A stretch of 64,000 bases of DNA from Certhia americana (lineage: Eukaryota; Chordata; Aves; Passeriformes; Certhiidae): NCBI GenBank assembly GCA_018697195.1, contig CM031864.1, forward strand, positions 12,706,809 through 12,770,808, written 5' to 3'. Both the position numbers and the translations under genes were made by a program. The notes under the pieces were generated by a model, which saw only the letters and a list, made by a program, of their open reading frames with translations, did not search any database and was not told where the DNA came from. Positions 1 to 12,881 of this stretch are shown here, one piece after another; the first letter of the stretch is position 1, and every line of letters starts with the position of its first letter.

Positions 1-1390
1 CTCTGTCAGTATCTCTGAGAAAGGTAAATTATTAAACTTATTGTGTTGAAATTTTTTTCTATTTTTTCCTTAGATAAATTAATTGGTGTGCATATTGTCC
101 TGGTGTAGTGCTGTTCATATCTAAGCTCTGCTACAAAAAACATATATAAACTAGTGTTTTTATAAAGCACTGTTTAGGATGCAGAAGTACAATGATGTTG
201 TGTCAAGTATTTTCACACATCTGGACAAGGCTCATGTGCTATCTGGGGCTGCAGTGTGCTGACTTGAAGGGAAGACTCTTCATGAATGTGTACAGCATTT
301 TCAGTCTGCCAAAGGAGGATGGCTGGCCTTGGTCTGGGAGAAACCTGTCTGAATACTCCTGCTAAGCTTTTTGGGGAATATCATACATATTTTATGATTT
401 TTAAGGAGTACGGCTGAGTGCCCACAGAGGTTTGTCTTCCTAAAATGGGACTGTGGTGGAATACAAATTCCTTCTTCAGAACCCTGCAGATAGTTATACC
501 TACATCTTTAAATTTCTTCCTTTCACAGTTTTCTTGATCAGACAGGAAGCATTGGCTGTTCCCCACTAAGTCTATTTCTGGTGACCACCATTTCTGGAAT
601 AAGTTTGTTTGATTAGCCACGGATAAAGTAGTGCTATTTCTCCTCCAGGTTACGAAACTAGATAGATAACATGTGGAGTAACTTCAGGGCAGGGCTCCAA
701 AGGACCTTGGCTGCATCAAATGCAGGACATTACTGATGTGTCCTGGAATTTGAGTTGGGGCAGCTTCTGGGGGAATTTACCAAAGCTGATGTCTGACAGA
801 AAACTGAGTCTGTGTAAAAGGAGTATGCACCTCATGTGCTGTTCTCAGACCTGCAGTCACCTCTGCCTGCACCTGATGCACCTCCTGTTCCTCAGTGTGT
901 GACATCTCTGCTTTCTCAACACTACTTGTTCTTTCATGGTCACAGCCTGCACAGAGTCATGACACAACTCTCCTGGTTGTGCCTTGTCCTCAGCAAGAGA
1001 GTTGGACAAGAGACAGGGGTGTTCCAAAAGGAGATGGGTCCATTTGCATCTCCTTACACTGTTTTCCCAATGTCTGAGTCTTAATACCATCAGTTGCTAT
1101 GAATTCCTTTCCTTTGAATGGATTTTATTATGCAACCCATGTGTTTTCTGAATGCTCTTTCCCAGAACTCATCCTGGCTACACAGAAGCCAGTCTCATAG
1201 TTTGCTGGGTTTTTTTGATCCCCTCTGATGGATCTCACTCTTTCTGTGATTGTGGAAGGACCTTTGACAGATAACTTGGGGAACAGTGTTGCAAAGTCTA
1301 GTTTTATGTATTATGAACTTAATTCAGTGAAGTATATGCTTACTTTTCACTCTGTTCTAAAATTAATATATACTTGATGCTTTGATTAAG
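1..1390. other. Intergenic, nothing recognised
   Basis: Mixed-composition unique sequence. Open frames on both strands between 720 and 1090 overlap one another, are 60-82 codons, and show no domain, signal peptide or splice context. Confidence 0.7.
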
Positions 1391-1532
1391 AAATCATATA
1401 ATCACAGAATATGCTGAGTTGGAATGGACCCATGAGGATCAAATCCACCTCTGGTCTTACACAGAACATCCCAGGAATCACACGCTGTGCCTGAGAACGT
1501 TGTCCAAATGCTTCTTGAACTCCGACAGGCTC
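1391..1532 (-). mobile_element. CR1 LINE 3'-end fragment
   Basis: On the + strand it starts with the reverse complement of the CR1 tail (AATCATATAATCACAGAATA) and continues through GAGTTGGAATGGACCCATGAGGATCAA and the CACGCTGTGCCTGAGAACGTTGTCCAAATGCTTCTTGAACTC-like block typical of CR1 3' UTR sequence. It is truncated at its 5' side, as almost all CR1 copies are. The (TCCA)n array begins 130 bp away. Confidence 0.85.
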
Positions 1533-1662
1533 AGAAAAGTCCATGAAAGCACATATTAACTATGGTTAGACCTGCTTTGGTCCTTTCATCTGTTTCCTGG
1601 GTTTGTGTGTGCACTGTTTTGTTGTCTCTGTCCCTGTGTTAGGGGACATTCTCTGTGCACAG

Positions 1663-1793
1663 CCATCCATCCATCCATCCATCCATCCATCCATCCATCC
1701 ATCCATCCANNNNNNNNNNCCATCCATCCATCCATCCATCCATCCATCCATCCATCCATCCATCCACCCATCCACCCATCCACCCATCCATCC
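1663..1793. repeat. (TCCA)n microsatellite interrupted by an assembly gap
   Basis: Perfect CCAT/TCCA tetranucleotide repeats run on both sides of ten Ns (1710-1719) and then degrade to CCAC/CCAT variants at the 3' end. Open frames of Met-Asp-Gly-Trp or Pro-Ser-Ile-His across it are repeat translations, not genes. The true array length is unknown because of the gap. Confidence 0.97.
1710..1719. other. Assembly gap (10 N) inside a microsatellite
   Basis: Ten Ns with TCCA repeats in continuous register types on both sides. The size is probably a placeholder. Confidence 0.99.
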
Positions 1794-4700
1794 CTTGCCT
1801 TCCCACACCTCTGTAGCCACAGGAAGACAGCCTGGGTATCACAGGTCTGGGTGTATGAAGTAGTGGGAGCCTCACAGCACTGGGATGGGCAGCAGGATGT
1901 CAGAGGTACAGTTCCTAGTGAGAGTGTAAATAATTGGGTTTTGTTTATGAGGTAACTGAGAGACTGGAAACAATTTCAGCTATATGGCTGAGCAAATAAA
2001 AAGCATCCCTATGGTTAATACAAGTGAAGCAGAAGTTTTAAAATAGCATTATTTAAAATATTATCAGAACCCACTTTTTGGAACTTCATAAATTCTGTAA
2101 AGGAGATTATGATGGTTATTACTGCAAAGATTAATTTCATTCTTCTGGCTGGATCAGGTCTGCAGCTGTGATCTGTGTATTCTGGAAGTTTGAATTCAAC
2201 TCCATTGAGGGGAAATGCTCTTCTGAAGTATTTAGCTTCTTTTCAACAACAACACTATTATGTGGAGAACCACATGTTGCCTATTTTTATACTGCATTCT
2301 AATTTTACTGTTATAATTATTTGTTACATGTTCACTGCTTGTTGTCTCCTATGAGCTGTTCAGCCTGCAGCTATGTTATTGGTATTAAAAGTATACTGAA
2401 TTTCACCCACTTTCTCCTTAGTTTGTCCTTTACTCTTCCTATCCTTTCATCTCAAATAAAACTGTATTGGTATAGCTCAAACAATTCTGTTTCCTATGAA
2501 TGTAATTATAATTTTCAGTTCTGAGGAAGAGATGATAAATTGATATTTTCAAGCAGTGGTTGGTTTTGATGATTCTCAACATCATCACTGTCTGAAAAGT
2601 TTGTAATTGTCCTCTTAAAAACTTCTACTAATTTATTAAATTATTATTCATTAATTTTCTTATTTTGGGCTAAGTTTGTATGTACTATCTGATTCTATAA
2701 TAATGTATTTTTTGATTGCACTAAACTAAACTGGACAAGGGCTGGGAAAAGTTAATCTGAATTAAATGTTTATCTGCAGACTTGCATTGGGAAAATAGAA
2801 TATATAAATTATAGCTGCTGCAGTTACAGTATTTTGGTGTAAGTTTGTAAAGGGGAACTACAACAAGCAATTGCTTAGAGCATCTGCCACGGTATAAAAC
2901 GGCCAGATGGAGATCACTGCACTTATTAACTGGATCTTGGCAAGGGGATTGTGTGAAAGCTTCTCATCTGGTACTGTGCAAATTTAGTTGGCTTGCTTAA
3001 ATTTGCCTTCACTGGCCTTTAAGTTCATCTTCAGGTTGGTTAAGCAGTGGTATTTTTCCAGTGAAGTAGGTAAGAAATGCTCACCCACCTTGCTATTGCA
3101 GATCAGGAGGTGCTGGAATGGAGACTAGCTTGGAGCAATGTCCTCAATTGTTTTAACCAGCTCCCTAGACAGACAGGGAGTTTGGTTGTGGTATTTGTTT
3201 TTGTTTGTTTGTTTATTTGGTGTTCTGTTTATTTGTTAAAATTTTCTTAATCATTGACTACAGAAATACATTTAATTATATTTAAACTTGTGTAATAGAT
3301 GTATCTATACAAATCTATCAGAAATTTAAAGTTTACATTGGTAAACCTAAGTTAACCTTTTGTTAACTTATAGCCTTAGGTACTCTATATTTCGTTTTGC
3401 AACCACTCATGATTAAAATGGCTCCACATGTGAGCTGTTATCTGTTTAATAGAGCATGAATTTTACAGATTAAATATTGGGTTATTATAATGGAATTCAA
3501 ATTCAATCTCGAATGTTCTCCACTAGGCTGAGAAGATGTAATTTGTCTCAGCTGGAGCACTTGGTTTGGATAGATCACCATTTAAAAACTGAATTCACAA
3601 GTTATTTATTAAACCCTTGAAGAACACAGTAATTCTTTCCACTGGTACTTCTGAGATGTCCCAGGAGAAAAATTCTGCATCCATCAAACTGCAGCTCCAT
3701 GGAAAAATTAAAAGATAAAAAGTGACTTGCTGTTAACATATAGCTGAACATATTAAATTTTATGCTGTAGTCCTTTTGCTAAAGTAAGAAGCCTTTCTTC
3801 TTAAAAAATGTGTGAATGGAAAAGAAATGAAAGCAAATTCTCATCCACAACAGTGAGGCTTTATGATGCAGATTTAGAATGTCAAACCCTTGCTCAAAAA
3901 TCAGGCAATTGCCTCATAAAATGTGAATGGGAAATATCTTCTCTTATTTCAAAAATGCAAGCCATTATCTAGAAAGTTCTTTTTCACCTTGTTGTTACAG
4001 CTCATTTTTCACTAAGTTCTAAAACAATTTTATAGCTATTTAGGAGTTCTGTGAATACCTAATCCCACAAATATTTAGTACGTATTTAACCTCAGGCATA
4101 CAAGGGACAACTTTTAATAGCTTGAAGATAGGCCAGTATGTAAGCACTTTTTACAGTTGTTTTTGTTTTTTGTTTTTTTATTCCCCATGGGGTTTTTTTT
4201 ACTGGAAGAGTAGAAGAGACTTCAATCAAAAAAATTACTTACTGAAGAAGATGAGGAATTTCATCACATTGAGATCCTGCAAGGCAGCACATCAGACATT
4301 TAAGTCAACTGTATTTTGAAGACTGAGGGATGAACTGAAATATTTATATTCTCTTTGGCAGTGTCTGTTCTTGAAACTTTCACTTCATGTACCTTATTAA
4401 TGTACTGGTGTGGCTTGCTCATCTCCTTATGATACCTTCCAGAGGTTAATTACACAAAATAATTGCGGCATGTGTAAGATAAAAGTTGAAGCTCATATTT
4501 GGGTTAGGCTATGAGCAGCAGTATTTCCCTGCACTGCAGACCCCAGTGATTTTCTGGAAGGTCAAGCCATAAAGAAGAGAGTGGCATCAGGCAGGGCAAT
4601 TGTCTATTAATTGTATGAAAGTGGGAATTCTACCACAACTGTAGCTAGAGTGCGTGGTTCAAAAGCAATGTTAATAAACTTACTCCTTCGGACTTCAGAG

Positions 4701-6057
4701 AAATACTCATTTTACTTCATAACCCTTTTTCAGGGCCAAATTTATTATAAACATGTGCCTCACAGGAATGCCTTTTACCTTAATACCACTTTAATTCAGA
4801 TGTGAGTCCTTGTTTTAAAATTGTAGTTAGACTGAGAATAAAAGGTTTTTGCAGCCTGTTTTTATTCTTCCATTTTCCCTTAACAGGACATTATGCTCAT
4901 CATTTTCCTAGGTCCTTATGCAAACTCTGCAATGAGGGAAAAACCCAATAATTTGAAATTTTAAGACAATTTTTTGTAAGGATTTTGTTAGTACCTTAAA
5001 AATGCCAACTAATTTCTTCTTGCTTTCTCAAAGAGCTTTTCAAGAAAACACACTAAATTTGTTCCTGTTCTTCATATTTTTCCCTAAAGTTTCCACTGAT
5101 TTAAGCAGCAATTTTGCTTGAAAATATAGTTGCAATTCTTTATTTTTTCTTTATTTGTTACTTTTAGTGGTTATAGTTACTTGAAATCTTGTTCTTCTTT
5201 TTTGTTGTTGTTGTTTCTGTGAAATTTATTGGTAGCTACATTCTGTAACTCATTCAAAGGCCTTTGTTCCTTGGTGGCACAGGTTTTATGACCACACTGG
5301 GTTTTTTTGAGAGATGTACTATTTGAATCTATCTTTACTGCTGTCTAGACTTCCAGTCTGTAATACTAAATATATTATCTCAATATTTCATATACAATCT
5401 GATATTTCTATCTTTAACATGCTTCTCAATTTATGGCCCTTACTATTACATCATACAAGACAGATTAGCTGTTTAAATGAAGCTCTCAATTGATGAAAGC
5501 TAGCATAATTTTTGAGGGTTTTTTTAATAAGTCTTTGTTGGAAAATATCCTATGTGTAAAGTTTGTGCAGGATTGTAACAGAGTGCTGTTGTGTGTTGCC
5601 AGCTCCCTAGGAGAAGTACCCCATGGGTTGTTTGAGTTACTGACTCTGACTCTGCACAGCGCATCCTACTACTGCTGATGCTGAACATAGTGTTTGCTGT
5701 GTGGAGATCTAAACTCTGCAGTTTGCTGAAGCTATGCAGCAACTTCTAGTTTAAACTGGTGTATTTGTCTTGTTATTTCAGATCCACAACTGTTCTGAAA
5801 ATTGCAGTTTTGTGGGGTGTCTTTTTGGTGAAAACTTAATCTTTGTTTGGGAAAGGTGGGCACTGTGTTATATGATGTGAATTTTCAGGCATCAAAGGGA
5901 GATGTTTCTCTAAAACTTTAAAGGCTAAAAGAAATATTTGTGCTTCAGATAGGGGATGGGAAACTGCTGTAGTAGAGAGATGTAATCTGATTTGTACCTA
6001 GACAGGCAAATTGTCCAGAAATTAAAAGAATTAAACATTAAGGTGAGGAGAGATTAA
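1794..6057. other. Intergenic, AT-rich, nothing recognised
   Basis: No coding exon or complete repeat is seen. Frames of 60-72 codons (for example 2321-2524 and 5524-5742) look random. A T/G low-complexity patch lies at 3200-3240. Confidence 0.7.
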
Positions 6058-6155
6058 TAACATTATAGAATTATCAGGTTGGAAGAGACCTTTAAGATAA
6101 AGTTCCTACCAACAACTGAGTACTACAATTGTAACCCCTAAACCACTAAACGTTT
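6058..6155 (-). mobile_element. Short, old CR1 LINE 3'-end fragment
   Basis: ATTATAGAATTATCAGGTTGGAAGAGACC followed by TTTAAGAT and an ACCACTAAAC block matches the reverse complement of the CR1 3' end. It is about 100 bp, diverged and heavily 5'-truncated. Confidence 0.75.
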
Positions 6156-8379
6156 TCACTCAGAATGAGAAATGCTGAATGATACTGCTGCAAAGCTGAA
6201 GTATATAATACTTCATGTTACTCTGAGGACAGTGTTTTCAGTTGTTGAATTCACTCCACAGCTTTTATGTAACTCCATTTGTTCTGAAACTACATGGGGA
6301 CGTTGGGGCCTGTTCCAGAAAGCAGTGCAACACCTCCTAAAGATGCTGTGTGGCTGTTAATGGACTTCATGGGACATGTATCAGCCTAGTGGTTACCATC
6401 CCATCATTGTCCTTCTGTTACAGGAGGTGGCATCTGTGCAGAGCAAATGTCTCTGTTATCATCCTTCTCCCAGAGACATTATAAAGTGGTAAAACTACAC
6501 CTGTTCCATTTTCGGACTATCATTTGCAGGTGGAAGCTGGATCTGTTACTTAAAAGACTTGTTAATATGACCAAAATGTGTCAAGTAAAATCCTTTTCCT
6601 TTGTGGTCTTCACACTGAGTGTTGTGAAGGGAGTTGTCCAGAAGGACGACTCTGATCAGATGGTAGCTCCGGTTGGGGTTTTCAAACCTCTTCAATTTTC
6701 TGACACATACAGCTTGTGTGTAAAATAAAATAATGACAAACTGTGTCTGGATCAGGCAATTCTCTTTTTTACAAGCAAAACAGAGCCAACAAGTCCTTAT
6801 AGATATGATAGTAAACAACTTGGTTATTTTCCACTGTCCTCTTTGTGGTTGTTAGCAGAGGCAATGTTAATAGTACCAGGAGGATACTTGGGATCTGTCA
6901 CAGGGAAAAAGGAAGGAATATCTGATAGTGTTCTTGTTTCAGGCAGTCTAAACACAGATAATCTGAACTGTCCACCCAGTAAAACAATGACAGGTGGTAA
7001 AAAGGCTTTGTGTACACAGAGTAGTTGCATCTAATTAGCAAAGCTTACAAAATAAGAGCACAGTGGTGGTAACCCAGGTGTTGTCATGTTGTCCTTGTGA
7101 ATATAAGGTTATGTATTCATTATTCTCGGAGAGCTTATATTGTCCAAGAGTTGACTGTACACATTGATGTAGTCTATGACTACATCTTCAATGATGTGAT
7201 AGCTGGATCCAAGGTGGCTTCTCCTGATGACAATCCTCCTTACAACACAAAAAGACTATTGCCTTTTCATTTAATGATACACCAGAAGCTAAGAAAAAGA
7301 AGCTTTAACCAGTCTGGGATACATGCCTTTTTAGGCTAGCAAAGTATTTCTATCCCTCTTGTGGTTTTGTTTTTGTTTTCCTTGTATTCAATTTTATTCA
7401 TGAAACACTGGTTTAAATTGTCTATTCCTGCAGAGAATTCCTGGATGCAGAATAGTGTGAATAGCCAAGAAATCTGTAATTGTTCATCCCACATAGTCTT
7501 TGAATTCCATCCTAAAGTCTGCCCAAATTAAAATGTTTGGCTGAAAGTTGATATGTATGGGGGAGATTTGTGGATTTGTGGGAGTTTGTGGATTTACAGT
7601 GGCCAGCAGAGCAGTGTAATGCTGTAGGCATCCTGTCAGATGAACAAATCTGGTTCTAAGAGTACTGGAGCTAGGAGGCACAGAATAGTGTTGCCACAGC
7701 TCCTCCTCTGGCCCCTCAGCTGTAGATTTACTGTTTTCTGCAAGCAGATCTCTTTGCAGGTGTCTCAGGGACATATAGCTTGGCTCTAATTCTCTGGCCA
7801 CTGCAGTAGTCAGCACTGGTTTGCTGTACTCACTTGTGATGAGGTAGTTGCAGAATTTGGGGAACCAGCCCTGAGGAAGGGCTGGGTGGTGCAGTGTAGC
7901 AGAGTCCATCGGTGGGAGAACTGCTGCACGCTGATCCCAGAGCAGCCTGGACAATGTGACACAGCTGTGCAAGAGAATTAGCACAGAAAGCAAAGCTTGG
8001 TCCTTTTTTTTCTAACAGAATTCTGTTCGGGAGGATGCCTGCTAAATGCTGAAGTACTTTTTTCATCAGAGTGAAAAAAACCCCTAAACCTGTTAACTAC
8101 TAAGTATGAGTAAGAGCCAGATGTGCTGACTGGCTTGGGAGGGTGCTGCAGGGCAGCTGTCCTTCATAGTGTGGTTTGTTAGAGTTGAGGATGGAATTTT
8201 TCTATTAAAGGGAAGCATATTACAATTTAGAGACATCTTTTCTTTATTAGTGCATTAGTAATGACTTGTGTATCGAAACGGAAATAATGTGAAATGAAGC
8301 ACAGGATGGGCAGCAGCATCACAGTGTCCTTTGCAACCTCTAATTGCCAGGGAATCATAATGCAGAAGATTTCCTTTTG
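6156..8379. other. Intergenic, no gene recognised
   Basis: It includes the longest AT-region frame of the upstream desert, a 169-codon reverse-strand frame at 7484-7993. It has no recognisable domain, no homologue I can name and no flanking gene structure. It could be decayed repeat or chance. Confidence 0.6.
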
Positions 8380-8960
8380 TTACAAACTCTTCTGACTAAA
8401 TTAGGAAACATACTTGAGAAACTTCAGGTTTTTAATTAATCATTTCAATTTTGATACACTTTCTAAAGGAATTAACCGCCAATTAATTAGTTGCCTTAGT
8501 AACCTCAATTACTAAGGAATCATCTCCAGGAAAACTTTAGTAATGTCCTTGTGATGACTTTTCACGACTATTTGGCCTTTATTTACAGATGTCTAAAGAG
8601 ATGCTGCAGAACAGTGTTATATAGGGGTATAAACCTTTACTTATCCTTTCTTTCCAGTATTGGCTTCTCTTCCTAGATTGCACAGTCCTGGCATAAAGGC
8701 TGATGATGGACTATTGCAATATTTGTCTGGGTTCTCTGTGGCAGCATTTGCCTTGCTGCTAAACTACCTGTTTTCCCACTCGTCTTCATTAAGAGCACTT
8801 GATAAGGGTTAATGCTATTTCATGACTTAGTTTCATAATCAAGTACTGCCAATGCTAATCTGCTTAGTTCCTGTGTAATTAAGTGACCATACTCTGCCCA
8901 CACTTGTTAACTGAAAGTCAAGTGACTTTTAAAGATGGTCTGAATAAATCAAGTGGAAAT
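8380..8960. promoter_or_regulatory. Candidate distal regulatory element (motif cluster)
   Basis: AT-rich sequence with many TAAT/AATTA cores, a full RFX X-box (GTTGCC-TT-AGTAAC, 8490-8503), and five NK2-type sites (T[C/T]AAGT[G/A] or CACTTG) between 8839 and 8955. No repeat family is recognised here. Clusters like this are seen in conserved non-coding elements near developmental genes, but conservation cannot be tested from one sequence and the target gene is unknown. Confidence 0.3.
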
Positions 8961-11900
8961 GTCACCTTGTGTTAGTTTCTTTTTGTCTGTACACATAATT
9001 CTCTGTTGTTAGCTGAAGTTTTTTTTTTAGTCGATTTGGCAAATTCAAATCCACAGTGTCAAATATAAAGAAGTACAAAATCCTGAGCATGCTTTCCTTT
9101 ACATTACTAAGCCATTGATCAAGTTTTTAATGTGTTACTATGTCAAAGTTGTCCTTTTCATACAAAAACAAAGCAAAGTATAATAATTTTTAAAATACTC
9201 AGTGATTAAAAAATAAAAAAATATTTAATTTTTCTAAATGATTTCAAGTGACATCCTGTAATAAGATGATATTTTACATAAAATGCTAAAATTCTATGGA
9301 CACAATGCTTCCAGCACCTTCTGCTTAAATTTTTTTAATTTGTCTGCTAATGGCTAAAATATAAATAGTTGCTTATATTTTTTGTATTGGAATATTCTTT
9401 CTTTAAATTCTTTTTTTAAAAGAAATATTTGTCTTACATAATTTATCATAATGTATGTTTGCAAATTATATACTGAAATATTCATCCAGATACCTTGAAA
9501 GGTACATGACATATGTCTCTATAGATAGGCAGTGCATGTATATAGCTAAATATATATTTATAGGTGCTGTAGCCCAAGCCAGGAACCTATTCAGTAGCAA
9601 TTCACTTCTGAGTGGGACCATAGATCACGAGGTGAATGCAGACAGTGAATGCAGAAGGGACTGAACCTGCTTTTATGGTCTACATAACACAAATAATATT
9701 TAGTGCTGGCAGATGGAATAGAGTGCTCAGGACTCAGTAATAAGGAACAAGAGCACAGCAGATAAGAAAACACCAAGTGTAGAGGGCATAACTCTGCAGC
9801 AGACACAGTGTTTAGATGAGGAGCAATATAACAAACTAATTATGTGCCAGTACAAACAGTCCTGAGCAGAAGTGATTTGAGCCAAACTCTCAGTACATGT
9901 GGCTGGTGCAGCCCAATTTACATCACCCTTTCTCATGAGTTATTGAGCACCCTACCCTTGAGCTGCTTAGCTCTGGGCATTTCTGTGTGCAGTCCCAGAA
10001 ACCCTCTCTTCAAGCTGCAGATAATGAGGTATTTTTGCATTTATTTATGTGCAATTAAAAATCCAGTGGCATTCACAGTTCGAAATGTAGATGCTTGCCA
10101 CCTTTTTAACATTTAGAAAAAGGGAAATTCTAAATTTGTTTTTCTCAGTTGATAGGAATATATTTATTACCAAGTAAAAATGGATGAAAATGAAACTGAA
10201 AATTTTAGATCAACCTCAAACATTAAAATATAATTCTGCAAGATAATACAATTGTTTTACCTCTTTGTCTCTTATTGAATAGTTTACCATGTTTCATGTG
10301 ATGAGAAATTACTTTTTTGGCAAATAAACAAATCATTGGTTTGTTTTCACAAATTGGCACAAGACCTTACCTTCTCTAGATCTTGGAATTTCTTCACCAA
10401 GAAACTGCTTAATAAAGCTTTATTTGAAGATTCACCTCAGATTGGTAACAGCTGTCAACTGTCTTTAAACTCTTGAGGACCATCTGTATTCTTTAATAAT
10501 GTCTCATTACATTAACATCCCTGTCTGCACCTCTGAGTTCCCCTACACACACAGCAATTCTGTCCCTTTACTTTGCTTTAACTTCAGTCAGGTAATGGTA
10601 GGTTAGCTTTTTTTTAAAAAAATGTTTTTTCCTCTCCACTGGCATATCATATAAGAAATTACTGCAGAAACCAGGGAATTCAAATTGGCAAAATGTGGTT
10701 TCTCTGGTTGTAATTAAAAAATTGAAAGAAAACACATTCGTAAATAATAGTAAGAAAAAAATTCTCCAAACATCAGGAATAGGATGAGTTACTAGATTTT
10801 TGATGTATTTAAATATGTAGAGGAAATTCTTTACTCGTGAAGGAAAAAAAAAATTACTTTGTGGCGTTCCCAGTAGGAAGTTTCCTTAAACTGAACTTGA
10901 AACTGAATGAAAAAATAAATTTTGAACTGTTGATTTAGGAGATCTATTACCTTGTTTAGTCTCTGAAGACTACACAGGGTTACTGGGTTCAATTTTTGTC
11001 TGCTACTGTGTATATAAAAGGATATGATATAGCTCTGAACCTATAGTAACTCAATAGGCAAATTTAAATTGCCATAGCTGTACATTTTTTTCTGTGAGCT
11101 GTGGTATTCTTATCATCAAAATATGATAGCAAAAATAGTAAAAAAAAAAAAAAATTGAAGAGAAGAAAAAAATTACACTCTTGTAAACTATATACAATCG
11201 GTCACATGTCTTCTGAATTTTGCTGGTGGTTGAATGGGAGAGAATAGAGTCTTCCTCCTGCTGATAATGGATAGGTTAAACTTTTAGTGCAAGATTACCT
11301 TTAAATTGTATTGTGACTGTGAATTGTGGTCAGAAAACTTCCTGGTCAGTTTTTGTTTGTTCCAAAGTATCAGGTAGGTATTGGGGATATATCTCAATAA
11401 GCACTGAAACAGCTAAAAGGCTGCAAAGAAATTTGCTCTATAAATTCTTGCATTAGGGTCCCAGTGGGGTCCCTTGCTTTGGTGCCTAAAAATAAGTGAG
11501 AGCTCACTCTGTGAATGGTTGTAAGTCAGAAGGTTCTTGTGGAGTCGTATACATTTGATGTGCTCCCCTTGTATTGTTTTCCCTTCATGTGAGACACATT
11601 GATAAAAGGATGGAAGAGATTGTATAACCTGTGTTCCTGAGAATCCTCTATTTCTCATGTCCTTGCCTAATAGCTTGCTGCAGAAATGTTTATTTCCAAA
11701 CAGCTATCCCTATATTGCCTTTAGGACCAGCAGATAGGGTGACATTATTCAGTTGACAGGACATTTTGTGTGCTAAAGTAATTAAATGGAGATAAAAGCC
11801 ATTCTTAAAACAAATAAATTCTACATCTAGAGCCGTGTACTTCCCTCTGTGGGAGAAATTAAATAATGATGTATTCATGGGGGACCAGAGAGATTTAATG

Positions 11901-12564
11901 GAGCTATCTGTCAATACAGTCCCTTTCCAGACTGCTGCCATTGCACCACAGGAATTTCAGGGCTCCTCCAACTGTGATTTTTCTGGGTGCCCTTTCAAAT
12001 ATTTTAACTGAGATAACTAGAATAACCCTTTGGCTCTTAGATTTTTGTAATAAAATGTGACAATGGAGGCCATGCTGATTGAAGAAAGTCAGTACATAGA
12101 AAAGAAAATTATAAGAAAAAAATGCAAAACTTTTACAGTGAATCTTACAGGATTCTTTCTTTTGTTGTTGAAATTTTGGTTTTGTTCAACTCTTTTAAAT
12201 AGTTGCTTGATTTCCAGGCTTCAAAATCAAAGAGAACAGATTTCTTGCATTTTCTATGTGGGAAACAATTACTTGCATATACACCATTTTCAATGACCTC
12301 ATATTTGTGGGCTGTTGGTGTCTCTTCTATGGACTGGATGACTTTACATCCAAATTTTTTCAGTGTCTTCCAGTCTGGAATGTACTGAGTTTTTTAATGT
12401 GCATGAATGTGACTAACTACAGTATCTGCTGACATTTTTGAATGTGATACTTCAAGATTTCCAATAAGGTCAGCAGGATTTACCAGTTCTAGAAACAAAT
12501 CAGAAGTATTTATGCAGAGCACTCCAAAATTCCAATATCCCAAGAATATAAGCTAGTGAAAGTT
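8961..12564. other. Intergenic, AT-rich, nothing recognised
   Basis: Unique AT-rich sequence with short A and T runs (for example 11141-11154). Frames are 60-90 codons and unconvincing. Confidence 0.7.
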
Positions 12565-12800
12565 GACAGGAGAGTTTCAAATTGATTATTAGGAAAAATT
12601 TATTAACTGAGGGGGTTGTCGACCATTGGAACAGGCTGCCTAAGAAAGTGGTTTAGTCACCATCCCTGCAGGTTTTTATAAGATGTGTAGATTTGGCACT
12701 TAGGGACATGTTTTAGTGGTGGATGTGGCAATTCTGGGTTAATGGTTGGACTCATTGATCATAAAGGTCTATTCCAACCTAAATGATTTTATTATTCCTA
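12565..12800 (+). mobile_element. CR1 LINE 3'-end fragment
   Basis: Classic CR1 terminal sequence reading forward: a TATTAGGAAAAATTT-like block, CATTGGAACAGGCTGCC, a GTCACCATCCCTGCAGG block, GGGACATGTTTTAGTGGTGGATG, GGTTGGACTCATTGATC, and the tail CCAACCTAAATGATTTTATTATT. It is a 5'-truncated copy of about 235 bp with moderate divergence. A T-rich low-complexity stretch follows at 12820-12881. Confidence 0.92.
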
Positions 12801-12819
12801 TTGTCCTTTGCTGCCTGTT

Positions 12820-12881
12820 TTCTGTTTTTTGTTTTGGTTTGGTTTGTTTTGTTTGTTTTTTGTTTTTTGTTTTTTTTTCCA
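12820..12881. repeat. T-rich low-complexity stretch
   Basis: A run of T with regularly spaced single or double G (TTTTG/TTTGG motifs). Similar stretches occur at 3200-3240 and 35300-35354. Confidence 0.8.

Noticed and set aside
1566..1955. Open frames of Pro-Ser-Ile-His or Met-Asp-Gly-Trp repeats
   Set aside because: Translations of the TCCA microsatellite, which even read through the N gap.
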